Positions 1-8,484 of a stretch of 64,000 nt of DNA are shown one piece after another; positions within the stretch are counted from its first letter, which is position 1; every line of letters begins with the position of its first letter. This stretch comes from Parabacteroides sp900760525 (lineage in GTDB: Bacteria; Bacteroidota; Bacteroidia; Bacteroidales; Tannerellaceae), in the NCBI RefSeq assembly GCF_049860805.1, contig NZ_CP187555.1:3472001-3536000 (forward strand), in the 5' to 3' direction. Below the pieces are notes generated by a model. The model worked only from the letters and a program-made list of their open reading frames with translations. It did no database searches and was not told the DNA's origin. The position numbers and the translations under genes were made by a program.

Positions 1-108
1 ACCGTCGTATTTCAAAATATCAAAATTTTTCTGATCGTTCTTGCTTTTTTCTTCTTCGGGCGTTACAGCCTTAGAGGAAGAGAATAGTGATGTAAAGAAG
101 TTTCCCAT
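1..108 (-). CDS. N-terminus of a small probable TPR-type protein (partial)
   Basis: The reverse strand opens with an ATG at 106-108 and stays open for 36 codons to the window edge. The peptide begins MGNFFTSLFSSSK and continues with an acidic/lysine-rich stretch (EEEKSKNDQKNFDILKYDG). I recall this kind of start from Bacteroidetes proteins that continue into tetratricopeptide repeats, but no repeat is inside the window, so the family call is tentative. A TATCTTTG box on the same strand at 138-145 lies about 30 bp upstream of the start, which supports a real gene start. It is divergent from the oad operon. Confidence 0.55.
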   Translation of the reverse strand, partial: MGNFFTSLFSSSKAVTPEEEKSKNDQKNFDILKYDG

Positions 109-137
109 GATTTAATTACAAATTGTTTTCAGGGAGG

Positions 138-145
138 CAAAGATA
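138..145 (-). promoter_or_regulatory. -7 promoter box for the leftward gene at the window edge
   Basis: Read on the minus strand the bases are TATCTTTG, which fits the Bacteroidetes sigma-ABfr -7 consensus TAnnTTTG. It sits about 30 bp upstream of the ATG at 108. No convincing -33 TTTG box was found at the usual spacing. Confidence 0.45.
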
Positions 146-210
146 AGAAAAGTCGTAATCCTTTTCATATTTTTTATGAAGAATCTATAAGTGAATTTCA
201 GACATTTTTC

Positions 211-218
211 TAATTTTG
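211..218 (+). promoter_or_regulatory. -7 promoter box upstream of the oad operon
   Basis: TAATTTTG matches TAnnTTTG and lies about 65 bp upstream of the oadG-like ATG at 285. It is the only matching box in the divergent intergenic region on this strand. Confidence 0.4.
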
Positions 219-284
219 TACCAGAATTTTTAACTTGGGAAGGATTGTGCCAGCCACACCAACCGCACGCTTTCCCGTCAATAA

Positions 285-572
285 ATGAGTATGGAAAACA
301 TAGAAACTGGACTTTTGTTAATGATCGTAGGAATGACCACTGTTTTTGCTATCCTGCTGATCGTTATCAATCTTGGGAAGGGCCTGATCGTACTGGTCAA
401 CAAATATGCGCCCGAAGAGATCGTTGTAAAAAAACAGGTGGCGCCGCAAAGGCAAACGGCAACATCAGCACCGGCTGCCGGGATTACGAACCAGACAACC
501 GCCGCTATCGTATCGGCAGTAAGCGTTATGACGGGCGGAAAAGGGAAAGTCGTAAAGATCGAGAAATTATAA
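285..572 (+). CDS. oadG: OadG-family gamma subunit of a sodium-pumping decarboxylase
   Basis: A 95-residue protein with one N-terminal membrane helix (about residues 8-32, LLLMIVGMTTVFAILLIVI) followed by a short, Ala/Thr-rich cytoplasmic tail. This is the architecture of the small anchoring gamma subunit, which holds the carboxyltransferase against the membrane beta subunit. The tail lacks an obvious His cluster like the zinc-binding tail of Klebsiella OadG. It sits 25 bp upstream of the biotin/carboxyltransferase subunit and two genes before the beta subunit, so the order is gamma-alpha-beta. Position and topology carry the call, since this subunit is poorly conserved in sequence. ATG at 285 is favoured; an in-frame ATG two codons later is possible. 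Confidence 0.82.
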   Translation: MSMENIETGLLLMIVGMTTVFAILLIVINLGKGLIVLVNKYAPEEIVVKKQVAPQRQTATSAPAAGITNQTTAAIVSAVSVMTGGKGKVVKIEKL

Positions 573-597
573 TCGCACTTATACATATTATTATATC

Positions 598-2508
598 ATG
601 AAAAGAGAAATCAAATTTAGCTTGGTCTTCCGTGACATGTGGCAATCTGCCGGAAAATATGTTCCCACCGTAGACCAGCTAACACGGGTAGCACCAGCCA
701 TTATCGAGATGGGATGCTTCGCCCGCGTAGAGACCAATGGCGGAGGATTCGAACAAGTAAACTTATTATTCGGTGAAAACCCAAACAGAGCCGTACGCGA
801 ATGGACGAAACCGTTCCATGAAGCCGGCATACAAACCCACATGCTGGACCGTGCACTGAACGGCCTGCGTATGAGCCCCGTACCTGACGATGTTCGCCAG
901 TTGTTCTATCAGGTAAAGAAAGCACAGGGAACGGATATCGCCCGTACTTTCTGCGGACTGAACGACGTACGCAACATCGCCCCTTCCATCAAATATGCGA
1001 AGGCGGCAGGGATGATCTCGCAATGTTCGTTGTGTATCACCCACTCGCCGATCCATACGGTGGACTATTACACTAAGATGGCGATGGAACTGATCGAACT
1101 GGGAGCAGATGAAATCTGCATCAAGGACATGGCCGGCATCGGCCGTCCGCATTCCTTAGGGCAAATCGTCGCCAACATCAAAGCCAAACATCCGGAAATC
1201 CCGGTCCAGTACCATAGCCATGCCGGCCCCGGATTCAATGTGGCTTCGATCCTCGAAGTATGTAACGCCGGTTGCGACTACATCGACGTAGGTATGGAGC
1301 CGCTTTCATGGGGTACAGGCCATGCAGACCTGCTGACCGTGCAGGCGATGTTGAAAGATGCCGGCTACAAAGTACCGGAGATCAACATGGAGGCTTATAT
1401 GAAAGTCCGCAGCTTGATCCAGGAGTTCATGGATGACTTCCTCGGCTTGTATATCAGCCCGAAGAACCGCCTGATGAACTCGTTGCTGATCGGTCCGGGG
1501 CTGCCGGGCGGTATGATGGGAAGCCTGATGTCCGACCTCGAAAAGAACTTAGAGACTATCAACAAGAGCAATATCAAGAACAACAAGCCGCTCATGAGCC
1601 AGGACCAGTTGTTGATCAAACTGTTCGATGAAGTGGCCTATGTATGGCCGCGTGTCGGTTATCCTCCATTGGTTACTCCGTTCAGCCAGTATGTCAAGAA
1701 CCTGGCGCTTATGAACGTGATGCAGATGGAAAAAGGGAAAGCCCGTTGGAGCATGATCGCCGACGATATCTGGGATATGATCTTAGGCAAAGCCGGACGC
1801 CTGCCGGGTCCGTTGGCTCCCGAAATCATCGAGAAAGCAAAAGCCGAAGGACGCGAATTTTTCGAAGGAAACCCACAGGACAACTATCCTGACGCACTCG
1901 ACAAGTATCGCAAACTGATGAACGAAAAGCAATGGGAAACAGGCGAAGACGATGAAGAATTGTTTGAATACGCCATGCACCCGGCACAATACGAAGCCTA
2001 TCGTTCAGGAAAAGCCAAAGTGGAATTCAAAGCCGATGTCGCCAAGAGAAAAGCCGAAAAACAAACGATTGCCCAGCCTGCCGTTTCTGCTCCGGCAACT
2101 CCGGCGAGTGTAACAATGGCCATGCCGACAACACCGCAGGTAATGACTGTCGACGTGAACGGACAAGCCTACAAAGTAACCGTTGCATTCGGTGATACAG
2201 CAAACACTGCCGCCCCGGCCGAAACGTCGGCTGCCCCTGCTGCAACACCCGCACCTGCGACCGCTCCGGCCGGAACCGGCAAAGAAGTGCTCTCGCCGCT
2301 GGAAGGTAAATTCTTCTTAGTGAAAGGAGCTTCCGACACGCCTGTAAAAGTGGGAGATGTCGTAAAGGAAGGCGACGTGCTTTGCTATGTGGAAGCCATG
2401 AAGACCTATAATGCCGTACGTGCGGAATTCGGCGGGACAATCACGGCTATCTGCCCGGCTGCCGGTGACGCTGTTTCTGAAGATGACGTATTAATGACGA
2501 TACAGTAA
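598..2508 (+). CDS. oadA: Oxaloacetate decarboxylase alpha subunit (biotin carboxyltransferase)
   Basis: A 636-residue protein that transfers the carboxyl of oxaloacetate to its own biotin, feeding the sodium pump. The N-terminal TIM barrel (about 5-280) shows the metal/active-site signatures RDMWQS (Asp13), IKDMAG and YHSHAGPG (two His). A conserved helical region follows to about 480, then an Ala/Pro/Thr linker (about 485-565), then a C-terminal biotinyl domain with the attachment motif VEAMKT at Lys602. The motif RDMWQS differs from the common RDAHQS form. Family members are also annotated as pyruvate carboxylase subunit B; no biotin carboxylase is present here, and the adjoining oadG and oadB favour the decarboxylase. 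The stop TAA at 2506-2508 shares its last A with the oadB ATG, implying translational coupling. Confidence 0.9.
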   Translation: MKREIKFSLVFRDMWQSAGKYVPTVDQLTRVAPAIIEMGCFARVETNGGGFEQVNLLFGENPNRAVREWTKPFHEAGIQTHMLDRALNGLRMSPVPDDVRQLFYQVKKAQGTDIARTFCGLNDVRNIAPSIKYAKAAGMISQCSLCITHSPIHTVDYYTKMAMELIELGADEICIKDMAGIGRPHSLGQIVANIKAKHPEIPVQYHSHAGPGFNVASILEVCNAGCDYIDVGMEPLSWGTGHADLLTVQAMLKDAGYKVPEINMEAYMKVRSLIQEFMDDFLGLYISPKNRLMNSLLIGPGLPGGMMGSLMSDLEKNLETINKSNIKNNKPLMSQDQLLIKLFDEVAYVWPRVGYPPLVTPFSQYVKNLALMNVMQMEKGKARWSMIADDIWDMILGKAGRLPGPLAPEIIEKAKAEGREFFEGNPQDNYPDALDKYRKLMNEKQWETGEDDEELFEYAMHPAQYEAYRSGKAKVEFKADVAKRKAEKQTIAQPAVSAPATPASVTMAMPTTPQVMTVDVNGQAYKVTVAFGDTANTAAPAETSAAPAATPAPATAPAGTGKEVLSPLEGKFFLVKGASDTPVKVGDVVKEGDVLCYVEAMKTYNAVRAEFGGTITAICPAAGDAVSEDDVLMTIQ

Positions 2509-3743
2509 TGAACGAGATATTTCAAAATCTATATGAGATGACTGCGTTCAGCAACATCATTGCTGAACCGCAGTTCCTGATCATGTATGCCATAGCATTC
2601 ATACTGCTTTATTTAGGTATAAAAAAGCAGTATGAACCGTTATTGCTCGTACCCATCGCATTCGGCGTGTTGCTTGCCAACTTCCCCGGAGGCGATATGG
2701 GTGTGATACAGGCCGACGAGAATGGTCTGATCAACGTGCACGGGGTGATGAAGAACATTTGGGAAATGCCGCTCCATGACATTGCGCATGAGTTGGGACT
2801 GATGAACTTCATCTACTACATGCTGATCAAGACAGGTTTCCTTCCTCCTATCATCTTTATGGGTGTGGGAGCATTGACGGATTTCGGGCCGATGTTGCGC
2901 AACCTGCGTTTGTCCATATTCGGAGCGGCCGCCCAGTTAGGTATTTTCACCGTGCTGCTGGTAGCCATCCTGATGGGATTCACACCGAAGGAAGCAGCCT
3001 CTTTAGGTATTATCGGAGGTGCTGACGGACCGACTGCCATCTTTACGACAATCAAACTGGCTCCGCACCTGTTAGGTCCGATCGCCATTGCCGCCTATTC
3101 TTATATGGCGCTGGTTCCGGTTATCATCCCATTGGTAGTCAAACTGTTTTGCTCAAAGAAAGAGCTGCGTATCAATATGAAGGAGCAGGAGAAGAAATAC
3201 CCGTCCACGACGGAGATCAAGAACCTGCGCGTATTGAAGATCATCTTCCCGATCGTGGTGACTACGATTGTAGCCTTGTTCGTTCCGAGTGCGGTCCCCT
3301 TGATCGGTATGTTGATGTTCGGTAACTTAGTAAAGGAGATCGGGACCAATACGTTCCGCCTGTTCGACGCTGCTTCCAACAGCATTATGAATGCGGCGAC
3401 CATCTTCTTAGGATTGTCGGTCGGTGCGACCATGACGGCAGAAGCATTCCTGAACTTCACGACCATCGGTATCGTTGTCGGGGGCTTCCTTGCGTTTGCC
3501 CTTTCCATCACGGGCGGTATCTTCTTCGTTAAGCTGTTCAACCTCTTTACGAAGAAAAAGATCAATCCGCTGATCGGGGCGACCGGACTGAGCGCCGTGC
3601 CGATGGCATCCCGCGTTGCGAATGAAATCGCATTGAAATACGACCCCAAGAACCATGTACTTCAATATTGCATGGCCAGTAACATATCCGGCGTTATCGG
3701 TTCTGCCGTAGCCGCCGGTGTATTGATCTCGTTCTTAGGATAA
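2508..3743 (+). CDS. oadB: Oxaloacetate decarboxylase beta subunit, sodium pump
   Basis: A 411-residue polytopic membrane protein of the Na+-transporting decarboxylase beta family. It carries out decarboxylation of carboxybiotin coupled to Na+ export. The family's conserved stretches are recognisable: GVGALTDFGPML, IIGGADGPTAIF (about residues 166-177, with the aspartate implicated in Na+ binding), and the C-terminal MASNISGVIGSAVAAG. Length matches the family. The start overlaps the oadA stop by one base. It ends the operon; the downstream gap holds a diverged interspersed repeat rather than a clean T-tailed terminator. In an anaerobic gut bacterium this pump would turn dicarboxylate metabolism into a sodium gradient usable by NhaC and sodium symporters such as those at 26-28.7 kb. 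Confidence 0.93.
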   Translation: MNEIFQNLYEMTAFSNIIAEPQFLIMYAIAFILLYLGIKKQYEPLLLVPIAFGVLLANFPGGDMGVIQADENGLINVHGVMKNIWEMPLHDIAHELGLMNFIYYMLIKTGFLPPIIFMGVGALTDFGPMLRNLRLSIFGAAAQLGIFTVLLVAILMGFTPKEAASLGIIGGADGPTAIFTTIKLAPHLLGPIAIAAYSYMALVPVIIPLVVKLFCSKKELRINMKEQEKKYPSTTEIKNLRVLKIIFPIVVTTIVALFVPSAVPLIGMLMFGNLVKEIGTNTFRLFDAASNSIMNAATIFLGLSVGATMTAEAFLNFTTIGIVVGGFLAFALSITGGIFFVKLFNLFTKKKINPLIGATGLSAVPMASRVANEIALKYDPKNHVLQYCMASNISGVIGSAVAAGVLISFLG

Positions 3744-3749
3744 TTTCAA

Positions 3750-3815
3750 CACGGATCATATTTTAGGCACGGATTTCACGGATTTTGGTCTTATCTGTGC
3801 CTAATTTAACATCTA
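3750..3815. repeat. Intergenic hairpin-forming repeat, 'GGCACGGATT' family
   Basis: Immediately after oadB, TTTTAGGCACGGATTTCACG is followed by TCTGTGCCTAATTT, which can fold back on it. The same short units (CACGGATT / AATCCGTG / TCTGTGCC) reappear in the better preserved copy at 30096-30176, so this looks like a diverged copy of an interspersed element. Confidence 0.55.
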
Positions 3816-3905
3816 CCTGCAAATTATTTGCTCTCAAATGCTGTAATCCAAAAATATTTACTTTAATTTGTGACTTGATATAGGATACATTTATCCTTTT
3901 CTTAA

Positions 3906-5831
3906 ATGCGATTGAATATGAAGGACACTCACGAAGCTAATTTGCCAACTGAAGAAATCGGCAAATTGGAAGAAACTAAAGCTCCGGAAACAACACCGGA
4001 AAACACGGCGGATGAAGTTGTAACAAACGAAACACCGGATGCCGGAGTTGCAGCAGAAGAAACATCTGAAGCAGAAGTCAAGAATGACGAAACTGCGGCA
4101 GGTGAAGAGATTGTTGCGGCTGCGGGGAAATTGTCGAAAGAAGAAATTCTAGAGAAACTGACCGGTTTGGTTGGAGCGGCAGCAGACGCGACACGCAACG
4201 AGGTGGAAGCACTCAAACAGGCTTATTACAAAATCCACCGGAGCGAAGTGGACGATTTGAAGAAAGCATTCTTGGAAGAGGGTGGCGAAGAGAAGGATTT
4301 TGTGGTTCCCGAGGATGAAACCGAAAACAAGATCAAGGAACTGCTCACCGTTTACAAAGAAAAACGGGCAGCTATCCTTGCTGAAGAAGAACGGGTTAAA
4401 GCTGCCAACTATGCCTTGAAACTCCAACTGATCGACCAGCTGAAAGTGCTGACCGAAAGCCAGGAAGATTTCAACAAACTATATAACGACTTTAAGGACA
4501 TCCAGCAGAGGTGGAAAGAGGTGAAAGCCGTTCCGCAGGAACATGTCAACGAATTGTGGAAGAACTATCAGATATACAGCGAGAAGTTCTACGATATCAT
4601 CAAGATAAACAACCAGTTCCGCGATTACGATTTCAAGAAGAACTTAGAAATGAAAACGGCTCTTTGCGAAACAGTTGAAAAACTGCAAACGGAACCGGAT
4701 GTAGTATCGGCCTTCCACCAGCTTCAGAAGTTGCACCAGCAATGGCGTGAAATCGGTCCGGTGGCGAAAGAACTGCGCGAAGACCTGTGGACACGCTTCA
4801 AAACCGCTTCCACGATTATCAACAAACGCCATCAGGAACATTTCGAAGGGCTGAAAGCAAAAGAACAGGAAAACTTAGAAGCCAAGACAGCCATCTGCGA
4901 ACAGATAGAGAACATCGATTTCAGTGCTTTGAAGTCATTCAAAGACTGGGAAGAAAAGAATAAGGAAGTCATTGCCCTGCAGGACAAATGGAAAACGATC
5001 GGCTTCGCCCCGAAGAAATCGAATGTGAAGATATTCGAACGTTTCCGCGCTGCCTGCGACGTTTACTTCAACCGCAAAAGCGAATTCTACAAGAACATCA
5101 AGGACGAGATGGAAAAGAATCTCGAACTGAAAAAAGCCTTGTGTGAAAAAGCGGAGGCATTGAAAGACAGCACTGAATGGAAGAGCACGACTGAAAAGAT
5201 GATCGCTTTGCAAAAAGAATGGAAGACGATCGGCTCGGTAGCCCGCAAACATTCCGATGCAGTCTGGAAACGTTTCATCTCGGCCTGCGACTATTTCTTC
5301 GAACAAAAGAATAAAAATGTATCTTCTCAAAAGAGCGTGGAACAAACCAACCTGGCCGCTAAAAAGGCCTTGGTTGAAAAGATCAACGCCATTGACGAAA
5401 CCGACCACGACGAAGCACTCGCCACCCTGAAAGGATGTATGGCAGAATGGAACACGATCGGCCATGTACCTTTCAAAGAGAAAGATAAGATTTATAAGGA
5501 ATATCACGAAGCAGTCGACAAACAGTTCGACCGTCTCAAAGTCGACCAGAACGACCGTAAGATGCAAACCTACCGAAGCAACCTCAGCGACATGAGCGGC
5601 GGCGAACGGGGAAAAGGAAAACTCTACGGCGAACGGGAAAAACTGATGCGTATGTACGAACGGATGAAGAACGAACTTCAAACCTACGAAAACAACATCG
5701 GGTTCCTGAGCATCTCCTCCAAAGGTGGCGGCGGCTTGCTTAAAGAGATGGAACGCAAGATCGATAAACTGAAAGACGAAATGGCACTCATCATTAAAAA
5801 GATTGACGCCATCGACGAAAATCTCGAATAG
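3906..5831 (+). CDS. DUF349 repeat protein
   Basis: A 641-residue soluble, highly charged helical protein. The first 75 residues are a Glu/Thr/Ala-rich, probably disordered extension. From about residue 145 there are at least five DUF349 repeats, each with a W-(K/R/N)-x-(I/V) core (WKEVKAV, WREIGPV, WKTIGFA, WKTIGSV, WNTIGHV) followed by an aromatic helix. The C-terminus (about 575-640) is a coiled coil with a YGEREKLMRMYERMKNE stretch. DUF349 proteins have no agreed biochemical role, so none is assigned. The first ATG (3906) is used; an ATG four codons later gives MKDTHE and could equally be the start. It stands alone between two repeat-bearing gaps. Confidence 0.88.
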   Translation: MRLNMKDTHEANLPTEEIGKLEETKAPETTPENTADEVVTNETPDAGVAAEETSEAEVKNDETAAGEEIVAAAGKLSKEEILEKLTGLVGAAADATRNEVEALKQAYYKIHRSEVDDLKKAFLEEGGEEKDFVVPEDETENKIKELLTVYKEKRAAILAEEERVKAANYALKLQLIDQLKVLTESQEDFNKLYNDFKDIQQRWKEVKAVPQEHVNELWKNYQIYSEKFYDIIKINNQFRDYDFKKNLEMKTALCETVEKLQTEPDVVSAFHQLQKLHQQWREIGPVAKELREDLWTRFKTASTIINKRHQEHFEGLKAKEQENLEAKTAICEQIENIDFSALKSFKDWEEKNKEVIALQDKWKTIGFAPKKSNVKIFERFRAACDVYFNRKSEFYKNIKDEMEKNLELKKALCEKAEALKDSTEWKSTTEKMIALQKEWKTIGSVARKHSDAVWKRFISACDYFFEQKNKNVSSQKSVEQTNLAAKKALVEKINAIDETDHDEALATLKGCMAEWNTIGHVPFKEKDKIYKEYHEAVDKQFDRLKVDQNDRKMQTYRSNLSDMSGGERGKGKLYGEREKLMRMYERMKNELQTYENNIGFLSISSKGGGGLLKEMERKIDKLKDEMALIIKKIDAIDENLE

Positions 5832-5849
5832 CCCCAAAACGGTATTTAC

Positions 5850-5950
5850 CGTACGCAGATAACGCACATACGCAGACAAGCGCAGATATTTATTAACGAT
5901 CAATAAAATAAGTCTGCGCTTATCTGCGTATTCTGCGTTATCTGCGTACG
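5850..5950. repeat. Long imperfect inverted repeat of 'ACGCAGATA' units
   Basis: Left arm 5850-5889 begins CGTACGCAGATAACGCA and right arm 5910-5950 ends TGCGTTATCTGCGTACG. The arms are complementary over about 40 bp with few mismatches, around a 20-bp AT-rich loop. Each arm is itself built from repeats of (A)CGCAGATA. It lies between two co-oriented genes and has no T-tract, so it is more likely an interspersed palindromic element than an ordinary terminator. It resembles in design, but not in sequence, the element at 30096-30176. Confidence 0.8.
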
Positions 5951-5993
5951 TTTTATCTGATTGTTAGACACAGCTTTGACTTTTACATAGCAT

Positions 5994-7202
5994 ATGAAAC
6001 CTAAAATACATTTCTTTAATCCAGGACACGAAACAGCCATACTACAAGGCTCTGAAAATTACACTCCGCCTGCAAACGTACAAAGGATGATCAGGGAGTT
6101 ATCCTATCTTCCTGTCTGGTATGCGGACCCGGAGGATTTTGTCTTTACGGAAGAGGTTACTTCACCGCGTTTCTTCTCCTTACAGCCTAAAGAGTTCAGG
6201 CCGTTCGCCAAGCTCATCTCCCGCAAGGAGATTGAGAAACAGCGGGATAGCCTGCCCGAAATGCAAGCTGCCCCCTGGGGACTTTCCCCGCATAGCCATT
6301 CTCTTTTTGAGAAGCTCCGGAAAAGCGGTAACCTGAATCTCACGATCCCGGAATGGAAAGAGGAATATACCCGGTTGACAGGCCGCCAGACAGCAGCCGA
6401 ATGTCTGGATAAAATACGTGAACTTCTGCCCGATATGGAGGTGCCGGTATCGCCGAAATTCTGCAAAAAAGTGAGGGAAGTGGAAAAATACCTGATCCTC
6501 CAGAATGCTCCCTTCGTGTTGAAGACTCCCTATTCATCCTCCGGCAGAGGCTTGCTCTGGTTGCCGGAACGCAAACTGACAGCGAAAGACCGCGTCTGGA
6601 TCGAGGGTGCACTGAATAAGCAGGGATGTGTCAGCATAGAATGTGCACTGAATAAATACCAGGATTTCGCCATGGAATTTTATTCGGACGGGAACGGAAA
6701 CATACGCTATGAGGGACTTTCCGTATTCGGAGCTGAAAAGAAAGGCGCTTATTCCGGGAATGTATTGGGCGACCAGACGTATCTGGAAAGTTTCTTTGTT
6801 GAAAACTTCGGAGACAAATTCCAGCAATTGAAAGAAGCCGTCGGAGAGGCAATCCGGCAAATATATGGTAACATTTATACCGGTTACTTAGGCGTCGATA
6901 TGTTGGTCTATCGTAGAAAAACAGATAACGGATTCGCCATACACCCTTGTATTGAAGTAAATATGCGCTATACAATGGGCATGGTTGCCTTGCGCATCAG
7001 CCAAAAATACCTGGCGCCTACGGCGCGGGGAGATATGAGCATTACATACGAAAGCAAACCGGGAGAAGCATACGAACGCCACTGTTTCATGAAAAAGGCA
7101 TATCCGCTTGAAATGAAGGACGGGAAAATAAAAGAGGGGTATATTTCTCTCTGCCCAGTCACAAAAGAGACTAAATACAGGGCCTACATATTGGTTTTCT
7201 GA
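5994..7202 (+). CDS. Uncharacterised protein, ATP-grasp-like
   Basis: A 402-residue soluble protein that I do not recognise as a named enzyme. Two features suggest an ATP-grasp fold: a mid-protein segment PFVLKTPYSSSGRGLLWL (about 173-190), resembling the nucleotide-binding lysine and glycine-rich loop, and IEVNMRYT (about 319-326), matching the E-x-N-x-R metal-binding signature near the end of ATP-grasp domains. The N-terminus is FFNPGHETAILQGSENYTPP. There is no signal peptide or membrane segment. No partner gene adjoins: upstream is a repeat element and downstream a convergent cupin gene. If the fold is right, it would be a carboxylate-amine (or thiol) ligase of unknown substrate. Confidence 0.6.
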   Translation: MKPKIHFFNPGHETAILQGSENYTPPANVQRMIRELSYLPVWYADPEDFVFTEEVTSPRFFSLQPKEFRPFAKLISRKEIEKQRDSLPEMQAAPWGLSPHSHSLFEKLRKSGNLNLTIPEWKEEYTRLTGRQTAAECLDKIRELLPDMEVPVSPKFCKKVREVEKYLILQNAPFVLKTPYSSSGRGLLWLPERKLTAKDRVWIEGALNKQGCVSIECALNKYQDFAMEFYSDGNGNIRYEGLSVFGAEKKGAYSGNVLGDQTYLESFFVENFGDKFQQLKEAVGEAIRQIYGNIYTGYLGVDMLVYRRKTDNGFAIHPCIEVNMRYTMGMVALRISQKYLAPTARGDMSITYESKPGEAYERHCFMKKAYPLEMKDGKIKEGYISLCPVTKETKYRAYILVF

Positions 7203-7462
7203 TATATATTACGGAGCATTTAAATAGATTATGACCTTGATATAAGACGCTTTTATAAGAAAAACAGGCGGAAAATGTGCGAAAAGTAAGCAGAAACACT
7301 TGTCTACATCCCCATTTCCACACATTTTACACCCCCATGTAGCCGGTTCCAAGATCCGGATGTTGCAATCATGAACACCCGGATGTACACGGATCTATAT
7401 GCTTAGTCCGCTGAAAACAAGTAATATACTTTTCAAAAAAAGAGAGTATCTTTAATAAGGCA

Positions 7463-7558
7463 GTGATAGAGATGTGATAGATGTGTGATAGATAAAAAAG
7501 CCATCTATCACACCTTTCATGCTATGATTATCAATGATCACAGGAGAAAGTGTGATAG
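7463..7558. repeat. Phased GTGATAG repeats and 11-bp perfect hairpin
   Basis: This lies in a 421-bp gap between two convergent genes, with no gene of its own. GTGATAG starts at 7463, 7474 and 7485, exactly 11 bp apart, and again at 7552. The third copy is the left arm of a perfect 11-bp inverted repeat, GTGTGATAGAT (7483-7493) with ATCTATCACAC (7503-7513), separated by a 9-base loop AAAAAAGCC. The rest of the gap (7203-7460) is low in structure apart from two CCGGATGT copies. The role is unknown; the helical phasing resembles an operator, but no promoter is evident. Confidence 0.7.
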
Positions 7559-7623
7559 AGTGACAGATATTTTGAAAAAACATTTTAATAGAAGAAAATG
7601 TGAACCTTTCAAATAATAGAAGC

Positions 7624-8118
7624 CTAACGAGTTAATACAGAAATTTCTTTTTCATAACCTGGATATTCAGATAGTAATGTATTCCGGTTTGCCAGTTCAA
7701 AATCTTTATATTCGAATCCCGGAGCGACGGCACAACTGACCAGTGCAAAGCCTTGCGCCTCTTTCAACCGGGCGGCAAACCAAACGCCTGGCTCTATAGT
7801 GATCTGTAAAGCCCCGCTTTCCTGATCAGACAATTCACGGCAAACCAGTTTTCCTCCCTCGAAAGAATAGATCAACAGAGGCTCACCTTTATGAAAGAAC
7901 CAGCTTTCGGGCGATTTTATCCGGTGGAAAGCGGAGAACTCATCCTTTTCCAACAGATAATAAATCGTCGTCAACACCCGCTTCCCTGCCGGAATCCCAT
8001 CTACCGGTTGCCAGGAGTCCGGACGATATTCTTCCTTGCAATAGCCCCCTTCAGGATGGGGGGTCATCCCGAGCCTTTTAATCCAATAGCTTGCTTGCTT
8101 TTCTTGTATTTCTTCCAT
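7624..8118 (-). CDS. Cupin-fold protein of the DUF985 family
   Basis: A 164-residue single-domain protein. The sequence shows the family pattern: LGMTPHPEGGYCKEEYR near the N-terminus, TTIYYLLEKDEFSAFHRIKSPESWFFHKGEPL in the middle (cupin motif with His and Glu), then PGVWFAARLKEAQGFALVSCAVAPGFEYKDFELA. This is the RmlC-like cupin arrangement typical of DUF985. No substrate is established. The ATG at 8116-8118 starts right at the family N-terminus. It faces the ATP-grasp-like gene across the phased-repeat gap; upstream lies the toxin remnant. Confidence 0.88.
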   Translation of the reverse strand: MEEIQEKQASYWIKRLGMTPHPEGGYCKEEYRPDSWQPVDGIPAGKRVLTTIYYLLEKDEFSAFHRIKSPESWFFHKGEPLLIYSFEGGKLVCRELSDQESGALQITIEPGVWFAARLKEAQGFALVSCAVAPGFEYKDFELANRNTLLSEYPGYEKEISVLTR

Positions 8119-8188
8119 CTGCTAATATTCTTTTAAAGACAAATATATCCTATTTTCTTTGACAGGCTAAATAAAGTGGAATCTTAGG

Positions 8189-8472
8189 ATGAAGTACGAA
8201 CTGGAATATGCGAACAGTTTTAAGAAAGACCTTAAAACTTGTAAAAAAGAGGGTACAACTTAGCCTTATTACAAGAGGTAATCGACTTATTGCAAGAAGC
8301 CGGAACCCTCCCCGAACGCTATCGTCCACATAAACTTAGCGGAACCTTTGAAGGACTATGGGAATGCCATATCAAAGGCAACTGGCTCTTGATATGGCAG
8401 GCAACAAAACGACACTAAACTAAACTCAACTTGATTATGACCGACACCGGCACTCATGCCGACCTGTTCTGA
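8189..8472 (+). pseudogene. Broken YafQ/RelE-family toxin gene
   Basis: Conceptual translation gives MKYELEYANSFKKDLK, then after a frameshift LALLQEVIDLLQEAGTLPER and YRPHKLSGTFEGLWECHIKG, and finally MTDTGTHADLF before TGA. This is the YafQ-type mRNA interferase pattern, including the terminal TGTHADLF-like motif. Three lesions are visible. One base is missing in an A-run near 8235, putting a TAG a few codons on. A duplicated GGCA near 8397-8404 and about five extra bases near 8423-8429 together restore frame but leave an internal TAA at 8416. No complete antitoxin gene remains upstream, only about 70 bp. The remnant ends 13 bp from the folE stop. Confidence 0.82.
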
Positions 8473-8484
8473 TCTTCGATGTCG

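Noticed and set aside
598..2508. Pyruvate carboxylase subunit B or methylmalonyl-CoA decarboxylase as the identity
   Set aside because: No biotin carboxylase is present; the carboxyltransferase is of the pyruvate/oxaloacetate type and is flanked by oadG and oadB.
4935..5903. 322-codon open frame opposite the DUF349 gene
   Set aside because: It is antisense to a well-supported repeat protein; the Phe/Val-rich product mirrors the Glu/Lys codons of the real strand.
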